Of a DNA stretch of 64,000 bases, positions 10,638 through 21,175 are shown in pieces. Positions within the stretch are counted from its first letter, which is position 1; each line of letters opens with the position of its first letter. The stretch spans positions 2,542,001 to 2,606,000 of the forward strand of contig NC_089459.1 in NCBI RefSeq assembly GCF_026210795.1, written 5' to 3'. Origin of the DNA: Rhizophagus irregularis (lineage: Eukaryota > Glomeromycota > Glomeromycetes > Glomerales > Glomeraceae). The position numbers and the translations under genes are program-made. The notes beneath the pieces are model-generated. The model had not been told where the DNA came from, searched no databases, and saw only the letters and a list, made by a program, of their open reading frames with translations.

Positions 10638-13600
10638 AGGACCCCGGAAACTTATATTAGATGTGACCGGCGCATAGACTAGGTAAAGTTAATATAAAAA
10701 TTTTCCTAGAGTTACCGGCTAAACTATAGGTAAATTTTATAGTACCTTAAAAATTGGTCAAGTTTTTATAGGGTAAAGTTTTTTTTTACTTTCCGTTTAA
10801 TAAAAGGGTAAAATTAATGGATTGTAAAATGTTTCTATTAGTAGTATGAGTAAAAAGATATATACATGCCCTATACATCGATAAATATAGAAATGATACG
10901 GCAAAATCTTTTTTGATTAAATGTTGATCATATAAATATTAAGTGCTGATCATATGAATTGTTAATTATTTGTATTTCGTAATCATTTCTGATATTTTTA
11001 CCGTGCTGATATTTTCACCGCAAAATTCCAAGACAGGCTGAATCACGGTAATCAAATATGACGATTATAGTATCGCGTGAGATAAATATTACATAATTAT
11101 CCAGGTAAACGCAAGTAAAAAAAATCAGTTTCAATTTTTTCATGATGGAAAATAACGGAGAGTGTTCACAGAAAAGAGTATCGCAACAAACAACACTTAA
11201 TTTTCCTGTATTATCTTATACACATTTTGATTCAAGTAATAAAAAGGGTAAAAATAAGCTTGTAGACCATATAGACCATGGAGAAGTTGCAAACAATGAA
11301 AAAGAAACTACACCTCTTAAACCGATAAAGCAACTAAAACAAATAACCCTAAATTTTCCTTCAATCACTAATAATATTCGTAAAAAACGTTTTTTTAGTG
11401 ATATTGATACTGATGATAATGGTACAGATATTGATGAAGAATCCGATGATGATGAATGTAGCGATGATGAATATAATGCAGTTCCGCGTGATGGAGAACC
11501 TCATATGTGTCACAGGAAAAGAAATTACGCCAACATAAATATTTTTCACGATTAATTAATCCAAAACATATTCGATGCATATGTGGAAAAGATTTAAAAT
11601 TGGATAAAAGATACTCAGTAAAAAACTTAAAAATGTAAGTAAAACTATTTATATTTGATTATTTATTAAAATTATATTAATTGATTATTTTTTTTCAAAG
11701 TCATGTACGTAGCAAAAAAGCATGTAATGCCAAAATACAAGGTCAACATAGTGTTGAGAAATATTTCAAATCCAGCAGTGATGAAATACCATTATCAATG
11801 CAGTTTCCTTGTCAAGGATTATCAAATGATCAAATTAAACACTATATACTTCATTGTCCATCTGACTTTGGTGGGTCAAAACGTGAAACAGAACTTGCTT
11901 GTCAGCTATTTCCACAAAAATTTAAAGATGGGCATCTAGTTTATAGCAAATTAAACTCTGATGAACGACAAGAGCTTTATAGTTTACAAAGAGCACATGC
12001 GACTTGGTTTTTAGATCGGGGAAATTTATCAGTAACAAGTGCTAAATGTAAAAAATTTACTGCCCGTGAATCTAAAATATGCGAAGAGTGTGATAAATTA
12101 AGAAATAATTCCCGTTTTCGTGATGCAATCAGTATGCAACGTGCAACAGAAAAAACATTTAAATATATTCCAAAACGGCAGCATTCAAGATAATAGATTA
12201 GTTCAACTTTTAGGTGATGATAAATTAAAAACTTTATATGGAAATGCAATTGATGAGGAATCAGATAAATGTAATATGTGGACAAAATTGGCTGAATATG
12301 GGAAAAAAGGCGCATTTAAAACAAATAAAACTTTTAGTGAGTTAGTAGAGTTGATGCTTCAAATTAAAAAAATTCAAGAACAGGGTAAAAGTAAAAGAGC
12401 AGTGCGATATTCTGAGCACCTTCATCATTTTTTCAGTTTGTTATCGGATAGTAGTAGAGAATATGGTATATTTCGCAAAATGTTAGTAGGAATGGATCCA
12501 CGATCTATAAGGTAATAAATATATTGTAAATGACAAATAATTTAAATTAAAATTTAATATAATAGTTTTAAAAATGTAGATATTTACGTGTTCGGAATGG
12601 TGATTATTTAACTAATCCTAACCTTATGTATGAAAATTTGGCTCGATTTGCTCGTGCTATGGAGGCTTTAAAATGGACAGGACCTGTGGTTGCCATGACG
12701 GATTGTACCAAAATTCGCACTAAATTAACCTATTCACAAGAGCTGGGATGCATAGTTGGATCAACTTTAAGCTTTGACAGTACAAATGTAATAACATATG
12801 ATGATATTCATTTAAAAATTAAAGAAATTCAAGATAATAAAGCCATTGCATCACAAGTAAGATGTGTTGTTCTAAAGGTAACTTAAACTATTATAATTAT
12901 AAATTATAAATTTAAATAGTTTAAATTAATAATATTTTTTAATAGATTCCTATCAGCAGGATTCCTCCAGTTGTCATCGCATTATTACCGACAAAGGGTG
13001 ATTCCAAAACTCAAGAAATTTATGCAATTTTAAAGAAAATTGTTGATATGTCAATTCAAGCAAACATTAACCTAATTAGTATTGGCGCAGACGGCGCAAT
13101 TACAGAATATAATGCACAAGTTTTACTTATGCAAGGCAACGATACGCAAGAATTTCTTACATATGATAATGAAATTTATAATGTACATTTTCGAGCTCCT
13201 ATTTATTCTGGAAAACCTATAATTCGTATCCAGGATCCGAAGCATGCCAAAAAGAATGGAAGAAACGCAATACATAGTGGAGCTCGTTTTTTAGTTCTAG
13301 GAAATCATACTGTGCGATATGACCAAATATATCAACTTGCACAAGAAGAAAATTCTGCGTTATATATGCGAGATGTTATAAATGTGGATAAATAAGACGA
13401 TGGGGCTGCGTATAGGGTTTTTTGTTCAACATTTTTGGCACAATGTCAAAATAATGGGCATCTGGATCATGATAAAGCAGCTTTATTCGTATATCTTTTT
13501 ATATTTGGTAATTAACCAATTTCTTTATCTTTTATTGTAAATACTAGTACATAAAATTATATATTAATTAATCTAAAATTTGAATTTAAAATAGGCGAAC

Positions 13601-15608
13601 TGTTTGATTCATTTTTAAATAGAGATATTTCTCATAAAACTAGGATTATAATGGCAATGCGTGCATATTTCTTTTTAAGCACATGGAAAAATTATATTGA
13701 ACAATGCGCCATATTACATTCAGCAAAGTGGTATAACATGAACAAAAGTTGTATTTCACCACAAAGCTTTAATATATTTTGTAGTTTAGCAGAATCTTTA
13801 GTTTTACTTATTTTGGCCCATAGGAATTATTATTCAAATTATCCTTTTTTTCTTTGGGAATATGGTACAGAAGCGCTTGAGCATTTATTTGGAATTGCTA
13901 GACAATTAATACCGGATTTTACTTATTATGAACTATATAAAGTAATAAGCCGGGTACAGCATAGGGATAATATTTTACGCAGTGAAAACATATCGGATAT
14001 TCAAGAAAAAAAATCTGCAGCAGGTAAAATTATATAATTTTAATTTTATGTTTATATATTATTGAATATTTATATTTTATTTATTAATTATAGGTTATAT
14101 TTTTGATTTTGATACTTGTATTTCGGATATTAATATTGAAATTTTGCGAAGTTGGCCATCAGATGATGATATAAATGATGCTATAAGAATTGCATCTGAA
14201 AATGCAAAGGAATTTTCAAATTTTCTTCAAATGAAAAAGCAATCAAAAAATACTAGCTATACCGATCCTTTAATTCCTGAACTCTCTGAAACTAATACAA
14301 ATAATCTATTGACCAATGAAGTAGTACCTCAAAATATAACTATTGATCAAGTTGCAGATGAATTGAATAGAATTTCGCAACTGGAAAATGTTTTCGATGA
14401 CTATTTTGAAAACAATGATATTTCAGATAATTCACGTCATGAATATTCAGAAGATTTGTTAGAAATTAATACTGCTGATGCTGATAATTTTATAATGAAA
14501 ACAGAAATTAATTACATAATTAATAATCCAAAAACTACTGTTTTACAGGAGTTAAATCATGAACCTGAAGAGAAAATATTTGAAAAGGAAGGAAGTTGTG
14601 ATATATTTTTAATGTTGGAATTGCGAAGATCTCATGAGGCTTTTTCTCGTTCTGATCATCCTCGTGGAATACAAACTCGAATAAGTGTTAATTTAAATCA
14701 AGAATCTCAGGATAAAATTGACCGAAACTTGGCTAATCATTTGGTAAATCAATTAAGCAATAATCAAGATCATCAAATTATGAGAAGCAGAACACAACGT
14801 TGGAAAGGTCGTAATCAGCTACAGTCACTCGTTAATTCTAATAAAATGCAAGGTAAAAATATTTAATTTTTAATTTTACTTTATTTACTTTTAATATTAA
14901 ATAACTTCATGTTTACATTTATTTATTATAGTAACAAATATAGGTTGTGCTAATGTTTCTCAGGCTCATCCATTAAAAAAAGATGGCTATTTGCTTGTAT
15001 TTACCGATGGAAGATTATGTATAGCAAAAGTTATTGCGATGTATCAAATGATAGGTGGAAAACATAGTTTCGTAACAGGAACTATTGATAATATTGATTT
15101 ATTATCTTATATTTCAGTTTCATTATTCATTAACATATATGGAGATTCATTATTTTCAAATGAATGCATAGCGGGGGGTAGATTATATGCGCATTTAAAA
15201 TCTAAAGATATTGTTTATTATTTTGGAGTGAATGTTCCTTTTATGTTACATTCAAATTCTCTCCTTACACTTGATGATAATTCGTTAGAAATTTATTCTT
15301 TTTTTAAAAAGGAAGAAACACAATTGCATTTAGCTTCTATTTTTGATAACAGAGATATAAATTGTAACGATTAACTAATCAATAACAGATAAATAATATC
15401 AAATTTGTAAATAAATGCAATACTGACCTATTAATAAAAAATGATTTTTATATTTAATGTTACCGGCTAATAAAAGGGTAAAATTTATAGGTAATGAAAA
15501 TGTTTCTATTAGTAACTAGGTAAAGTTAATAGTCAAAATGCTGAGTAAAAAAATGATAAAATTGGCCCATTTTTGCCGGTCACATCAAATATAAGTTTCC
15601 GGGGTCCT
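10638..15608 (+). mobile_element. 5-kb autonomous-type DNA transposon (AGGACCCCGGAAAC termini)
   Basis: The terminal inverted repeats of at least 30 bp begin AGGACCCCGGAAACTTATAT and end in the complement. The flanking 8-bp duplication is ACACAGAT (10630-10637, 15609-15616), inside the gypsy RNase H region. It contains one multi-exon gene on the plus strand. The 8-bp duplication fits P- or hAT-type superfamilies; assignment is open. MITEs sharing the first 11 bp of the terminus lie at 7745, 16714 and (decayed) 18951. Confidence 0.88.
11142..15374 (+). pseudogene. putative DDE transposase, 7 exons, nearly intact
   Basis: Exons inferred from GT/AG borders with continuous phase: 11142-11634, 11701-12511, 12580-12877, 12946-13507, 13595-14023, 14094-14852 and 14932-15374, giving roughly 1,250 residues. 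The N-terminus has two TTLNFP-type motifs, an acidic stretch and a C-x-C-G-K...H-x5-C zinc-finger-like unit that spans the first intron. The core shows AMTDCTKI, ISIGADGA, DPKHAKKNGRN with SGARFLVLG, and GTEALEHLFG, candidates for the D, D and E catalytic positions. The D-K-H/R-N and E-x-L-F-G layout recalls P-element-like transposases, but I cannot assign the family. Lesions: 1-bp shifts near 11510 and 12175, and TAA at 13393-13395 (probably from CAA). It would excise and insert the element and its MITE relatives. Confidence 0.65.
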
Positions 15609-15653
15609 ACACAGATCAGGAAAAGAAAATAAAAACGCTAATGCAATGTCAAG

Positions 15654-15875
15654 TAAGGTTGCTTGCCAAAACCTCTCCAAAATCCTGCGATAAATTTCAG
15701 CAAGATTTTACTATATGTTTACTATAGTTTCGGCAGGGTTTCGGCAGTTTTGGCAAATGGGGGTTTTGGCATTTCGGCAAAGTTTCGGCAGGATTTTTAA
15801 TATGATTTAATATAGTTTCGGCATTTTCCGTATAGGTTTCGGCAGTTATTAAAAAGGTTTCGGCAAGCAACCTTA
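15654..15875. mobile_element. hAT-like MITE, TAAGGTTGCTTG family, copy 2
   Basis: 222 bp with perfect 14-bp inverted ends (TAAGGTTGCTTGCC) and an 8-bp duplication ATGTCAAG (15646-15653, 15876-15883). The interior is made of alternating tttcggcag and ccgaaa-type blocks. It is inserted in gypsy pol between RNase H and integrase. Confidence 0.9.
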
Positions 15876-16088
15876 ATGTCAAGGTTAATATGAGAAGAAT
15901 AAAAGTTAAAAATAATAAATAATAATGAATAATGAGATAAATAAAATTAAAAATGGTTGAAAGAATAGGATTAGAAATATATGTATTCATAATTCATACA
16001 AATATAAATTATCATTGCATATTATTTGAAGATAAAGAAATAAAATTTATTTTACCATTTGAAGACGAAATAGAAAATTTATTAACAA

Positions 16089-17609
16089 ATGGATGAAAAA
16101 GATTATGATAAAATTTTGAAAAATATAGAAAAAGAAGAAAATTATGTACAAGAAAATGGAGTTTTATATAAAATTAAAGATGAAAATAAGTTTAGAGTAA
16201 TAAGAAGATTCGAATTAAAAGGAATAATGTATATGATGCATGATCATGAATTATCAGCACATTTTGGAATTCAAGCTACATATGAAAAAGTAAAAGAAAA
16301 ATATTGGTGGAAAAATATAAAACGAGATGTAGAAAGATATGTAAAAAGTTATGATAATTGTCAAAGAAGAAATAATCCACAAGGACTACATGAATTACAT
16401 CTAATAGAAGTAAAAGAACCTTTTCATATGATTGGAATAAATGTAATAGGACCATTACTAAAAACAGAAAAAGGAAATAAATATATAGTAGTAGCAATAG
16501 ATTTCTTTACAAAATGGCCAGAAGCAAAAGCAATAAAAGAAGCGAATGCAAAAGAAATATCAAAATTTATTTATGAAGAAATAATTTGTTGACATGGATG
16601 TTCAAAAAAATACTTACAGATAATGGATCAGAATTTAATAATCAATTAACTAAAAATCTTACTGGAAAATTTAATATTCAGCATAAATTCTCAACTCTTT
16701 ATCACCCTAAAACAGGACCCCGGATATCTCCAAAACAGGTCATAAGTCACACTTTTGGCAGATTGGCCCATTTTGAAATTCAAAAATCGTTTTTTGTAAA
16801 TATCTCGGCATCCAGTAGTCCAATTTTGATGAACTTTTTTTTAAATTGTAGAGCTAAATGAGGGCTACAAATAAAAAAAAGTTCATTAAAATTGAATTAC
16901 TGGATGCTGAGATATTTACAAAAAACGATTTTTTGAGTTTCAGCAAAAAGGGGTGTTTTTGGCCAAAAGTCCATTATGACCTTTATATTAGATATCCGGG
17001 GTCCTCCTAAAACAAATAGATTAGTAGAACGATTTAATAAAACATTAATAGAATCATTAGCGAAATTAGTAAAAGAAAAATTAACGATATATAGAAATAG
17101 AGAATATGAAGATAAAAATTGGAATCAAAGAATAGCACCAATATTGTTTGCATATAGGAGTAAAATACAAAAATCAAGTAAAATGACACCATTTTATTTG
17201 ACTTATGGAAGAAAAGTAATATTACCAGATGACAAAGAAGTTAAAGGAATTACAATGATTAAAAGAATAGAATATATAATAGAATTACCGAAGTAAAGAC
17301 GTAGGCTTAAAGAAGAATATTGAAAAAGCACAAGAACAACAAAAGAAATATCATGACAAAATTGGAAAACGAAAACAAAACTTTCAAATAGGAGATAAAG
17401 TATTATACTTTGATGCGGCAAAATACAAAACACATACAGGAAAACTAGAAGAAAAATGGAAAGAACCATATTATATACATGAAGTAATAGTAGATGGATC
17501 ATATAAAATTAAAGAATTAAATGGAAGAATTTTAAGAAGACCTGTAAATGGAGAATTATTAAAAGAATACTTTGATAGGGAAATATTTGAACCATATATA
17601 ATAATATAA
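16089..17609 (+). pseudogene. gypsy integrase, catalytic Asp changed
   Basis: The integrase would join retrotransposon DNA to the genome. The zinc-binding HHCC domain reads HDHELSAHFG...SYDNCQRR; the first Cys of the C-x-x-C pair is Tyr (TGT to TAT). The core has MIGINVIGPL, where the catalytic Asp normally found in this position is Asn (GAT to AAT). It also has AIDFFTKWPEAKAI, LTDNGSEFNN and, beyond the MITE at 16714-17005, TNRLVERFNKTLIESL with the third catalytic Glu. The C-terminal part after 17298 has a GDKVLYFD...GKLEEKWKEPYYIHEV stretch and ends at about 17609. Lesions: TGA at about 16591 (from CGA), a frameshift near 16600 and another at about 17296. Confidence 0.85.
16714..17005. mobile_element. 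AGGACCCCGGATATC foldback MITE, copy 2
   Basis: 292 bp, same termini as the copy at 7745 but in the opposite internal orientation. The 8-bp duplication is CCTAAAAC (16706-16713, 17006-17013). It interrupts the gypsy integrase between the second Asp and the Glu. The interior is again a large inverted repeat. Confidence 0.9.
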
Positions 17610-17659
17610 TATGTTTGAGACCCGGGTTCGATTCTTAATTTATGGGACATAAATTTTTC

Positions 17660-17673
17660 AAGAGGAGGATAAA
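17660..17673 (+). promoter_or_regulatory. gypsy polypurine tract
   Basis: AAGAGGAGGATAAA lies directly in front of TGTAATAACC. This is the purine run that would prime plus-strand DNA synthesis at the 3' LTR. Confidence 0.65.
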
Positions 17674-18230
17674 TGTAATAACCGAAAATATAATAAAATA
17701 GAATAAGGATAAATAAAATGTAATAACCGAAAATATAATAAAATAGAATAAGGATAAATAATTAGTCGATAGATAAATAATTAACCGATAGGTAAATAAT
17801 TAGCCGATAAAATTATATTTATAGTTTAGTTTAGTGTAACAAAATAGTCATATGATAATAGATCTTTTATTTTCTTAAATTTTTTTAAATTTTTATTAGA
17901 AAAAGATAAGTAGATATTAGAAATGATTTTCTTAAAATGTATGAAGGGGTGTGGATTTCGATAGGAATTCCACAGTTCAAGTCCGCAGTTCGATTTAAGT
18001 AAAAAAATAAAATTTTAGTTCGCCCTTAATAGAAACTAACACACTGTTTAGCCTTTTCTTATGAGAAAAGTGACTCATTAATTATTTTAATTAATGATTT
18101 AATATGAAAATTAATAAATTTAGGAAAATTATCGCAATTTAAAATTTTAGTAAGAAATTATGTTTTGTAACTAATTTTTATAATTTTTATTTTGAACTAA
18201 GCAGAAATATTATTTGAACTCAACACTTCA
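17674..18230 (+). repeat. putative gypsy 3' LTR
   Basis: It begins TGTAATAACCG just after the purine tract and may end at ...CACTTCA (18230), but the end is a guess because no second LTR exists here for comparison. The first 45 bp (17674-17718) are directly repeated at 17719-17763, and a 19-bp unit (gataaataattarycgat) recurs three times at about 17753-17811. LTRs carry the promoter and polyadenylation signals of the element. Confidence 0.5.
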
Positions 18231-18478
18231 GTGGCAACATACGATATTTTATTAATATCCTATGGGCGGCGTATTACAACGTGTAAAATAATTAAGTAAT
18301 TTATATTAAATTTTAGTAGTTCAAAGTAAAAATTTATCAGCCAAAAGAACTTGAGATGAAAATACAGAACAAAAGATAGTAGAAGATTTTCAAAATCTTG
18401 TTCTATCGGGAAAATTTTTATTTAAAAAGATTTTAGAGGATAAATCCTACGATTTATTAGTAATAATAAGCATGTTTA

Positions 18479-18739
18479 TTGTTAAAGTTGTCAAAAATTA
18501 ATAACTCTGCACTGTTTAGTGATGGAACCAGATTAAAGGAACATATTATTACACCAATACATATCGAAAATTCCCAAAAAATAACACAAGAAATTGAATT
18601 AAAAAGAATGCGCACCACCTTTTTGACATCATTTTTTAATGATAATTATAATACGCCAACAATGAATACTGGTATCATTGATTTGACTGGGGATCAACCA
18701 ACTAAAATTCTTTTGACGAATCAAATCAAATACCCTTAA
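18479..18739 (+). CDS. hypothetical 86-aa ORF
   Basis: An open frame of unknown relation. It has a polar, Thr/Ile-rich composition, including TMNTGIIDLTGDQPTKILL. The start shown is not ATG-supported by context. On the opposite strand an ATG at 18853 opens a Lys/Asn-rich stretch (MTGKRNNKAGSNPNGTLL) that resembles the beginning of a LINE ORF1. I cannot tell which strand, if either, was coding. The surrounding 18231-18950 has nothing else recognisable. Confidence 0.2.
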   Translation: MLKLSKINNSALFSDGTRLKEHIITPIHIENSQKITQEIELKRMRTTFLTSFFNDNYNTPTMNTGIIDLTGDQPTKILLTNQIKYP

Positions 18740-18950
18740 AGATAACAATTGAAACATCAGAGCCAGAGTTTTTATTTTTGTTTCATTTTTCTTGTCACTT
18801 AGCAGGGTTCCGTTAGGATTACTGCCAGCCTTGTTATTACGTTTACCGGTCATTTTAGTTGAGAAAATATGAGTTGTGTTAGTATGAAAAGTAAAAATTT
18901 CTTTCGCAAAATTTTTGACCAAGAATCTACAAGAAAGAGTTTAACAGATT

Positions 18951-19220
18951 AGGATCTAAGTTACACTTTTAGCAAATTAACCCATTTTTTGAGAGCTCAA
19001 AAAATTATTTTTTGTAAATATTTTGGCATCCAGTGGTCCGATTTTAATAAACTTTTTTTTAAATTGTTGAGCTAAATGTGGGCTACAAAATAAAAAATTC
19101 TTCAAAATTGAATTACTAGATGCTGAGATATTTATAAAATACGATTTTTGAGTTTTAGCGAAAAGTGGTATTTTTGGCCAAAAGTCAGTTATAACTTGTT
19201 TTAGAAATGTTCAGGGTCCT
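18951..19220. mobile_element. AGGACCC foldback MITE, copy 3 (decayed)
   Basis: About 270 bp with ends AGGATCTAAG and CAGGGTCCT and an interior alignable to the copies at 7745 and 16714 (atttttggcatccagtggtc; ctagatgctgagatattta). No clean 8-bp duplication remains. It is inserted in LINE ORF1-like debris. Confidence 0.7.
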
Positions 19221-20287
19221 GGTGAGTTACTGAATTTCATAAAGTTCATAAGTTTATCTAATTTGTTTAACATATTAGATATTGATCTATTGATAGTAAA
19301 TTGTTCTTTGATAATATCATCATTATTAGAATCAGAATTGGAAAATTTGATATCAGTGTAGATACGTTTAGTAAATAAGGTCGTATTACTAAAATTTATC
19401 TGAGAAGTAGGAGCAGGTTGTTTTTGTTTTGGTTAAATAATTGGAGTAAAAGTGGAAGCAGAAGTAGCAGTATTTGGAATAATGGGAAAGTATGATGGAA
19501 TAGATTTTTGTTTAATCCTATCATCAACCTTTCTATTAAGAATAAACATTTCAGTTTAAAGACCTTTGAACATAAATTGAAGTTCAGTCATCATTTGATA
19601 AACTTGATAAAGTTAAGAGTTAACCATTATTATCATATATGGAACCACTTTTGGCAGTACCATTTTTAGGATTGAGATTAGAAGAAGAATTATTCCCATT
19701 ATTGTTATCAGGATAATTATTATTATTTTTTTATTTGACCACTTCAGCAAAGGATTTTTGTTTGTTTTGTTATCAGCTATCACAGTGTTGAGCAGGTTTA
19801 AAGTGATTGTAGATATTTTTGCATTGCTTATTTTGATTAACTTGTTGAAAATGATTGTTACAACTTTTAGCCAAGTGTTTAGGATGTCTACAGAAATTAC
19901 AACATTGGGTATTAAGAGATATCCAATATAAGGGTTTTCCTTTATAAAAGTGATGAGTTTGAGCCACTTTAATCATATCATCTTCAGTCAAAAAATTGAT
20001 ATAAGTATAATTGAAAGATAATTGAAAGTACAGTAGTTCTTGGCATTTCTAGGAAGAAAGCAAGAATGTGTATTGATTGATTTGAGGTATTCAATTAAAT
20101 CTCTAGTATTAGTATTCCTAGGTAAACCAGTTAATTTAAAACAATGCTGTTGTCTAGTGTTACATGATTCTTTTGACAAAGTAAGAGGAAGAACCCTGAT
20201 TGCGTCTTCATAAATAAAGTGAAACCATGTATTATTAGCAAAGTAAAATGAAACTGTAGGTGAATCAAATTGAATGTATGCATTCTA
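19221..20287 (-). pseudogene. LINE ORF1-like relic (RRM-like, zinc knuckle)
   Basis: Reading leftwards from about 20287, the minus strand gives an RRM-like segment (HCFKLTGLPRNTNTRDLIEYLKSI, split over frames, 20080-20150). EEDMI-type and KGKPLYWISL stretches come next, then a zinc knuckle C-C-N-F-C-R-H-P-K-H-L-A-K-S-C (19855-19905). A low-complexity Asn/Ser tail near 19640-19760 (KSFAEVVK, NNNNYPDNNNGNN) follows. Such proteins bind the element RNA and accompany the LINE reverse transcriptase. No RT follows. Numerous stops. Confidence 0.5.
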
Positions 20288-20290
20288 ATA

Positions 20291-20570
20291 TAGTAGTAAA
20301 GGTAAATTTTCATTAGAATAATAGTCTTTATACTGTATATAATTAGCAAATTTCTGGAAAAGATTATAGAAAACTGAGCAAAAATTTATTTTCTAAAGCT
20401 ATAAAAAGTTCTACTGTTCAATGACTTACTTTTGAATTTAAACTTAATGACTAATTGTATTAGCTTTATTATAATAATTTTATTGTTTATAATCAAAAAA
20501 TAGCTAAAATACAAAATAAAAAAAATTCAGATTTATCATATTATCCAAAAAATACAGAGCAAGTTTCTTT
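20291..20570 (+). repeat. repeat A, copy 2, left block
   Basis: Matches 1205-1487 of copy 1. It ends in ...AAGTTTCTTT, after which the transposon at 20571 begins. The sequence resumes at 52685 with CTTTATCACAAAAAG, so CTTT (20567-20570 and 52685-52688) is the 4-bp target duplication. Confidence 0.85.
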
Positions 20571-20770
20571 CCTATAAAAAGTATTTATATTTAAAATATA
20601 ATTAAAAACTTTTTAAAATATATTTAAAATATACTTAAAATATATTTAATTTAAAAATTGCGAAATACTTATAATATACTTAAAATGTATTTAAAATTAT
20701 CTTAAAATATATTTCTAATATATTTAATTTTTGCCTAAATACTTAAAATATACTTAAATTATATTTAAGT
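20571..20770 (+). repeat. left TIR of the outer DDE transposon
   Basis: About 200 bp, composed mainly of aaaatatacttaaaatatattt-type words. It pairs with the complement of 52480-52684, including the shared atatatttaatttttgcc block (about 20717-20735) and aattgcgaaatacttataat. Confidence 0.8.
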
Positions 20771-21175
20771 GACAGTTCGGTACCCAATAGGTGAAATTTA
20801 ATAATAACGGTTTACGCAAATCATTGCCGAAAATGGCTAAAACCCGATTTTTGTTAGATCGACGTCTTCTCACGTGATATTTAATGAAAATTTTGAATAC
20901 GGCAATAAATAGTGTCAATCCTAGCCAAGCCACTTGCAAAGTTTGAAATCGCTAAAGTTCATCGTCATCGACTTTACTATGGAGGAACACGACATTCCGA
21001 CCGCAAATTTCCAGCCGATTCAAATATTGAGTGAAATATTTTTGAATAATTTTAACCACAACCGAATTGTATTTGGTTTTTATTTGGTTTTAAAGCCTTT
21101 ATTTAGTTTTATTTATTAGTTTTTGCGTATAATTTCTTGTATTTCGTTCTAATATACAATTTACATTTCTGCTTA

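Larger units (their letters stand above)
4359..18230 (+). mobile_element. Ty3/gypsy LTR retrotransposon, 5'-truncated, with four insertions
   Basis: Gag, protease, reverse transcriptase, RNase H and integrase follow in gypsy order, ending in a purine tract and a putative 3' LTR. Removing the insertions at 7634-9132, 10638-15608, 15654-15875 and 16714-17005 leaves about 6.9 kb. No 5' LTR precedes Gag in this window. The frame is very AT-rich (A-ending codons), unlike the Polinton. Multiple stops and 1-bp indels make it inactive. Confidence 0.85.

Noticed and set aside
17612-17632. tRNA-like B-box (gggttcgattc) and a second ttcaagtcc at about 17968
   Set aside because: No A-box at the right distance and no cloverleaf can be drawn; most likely chance or an old fragment.
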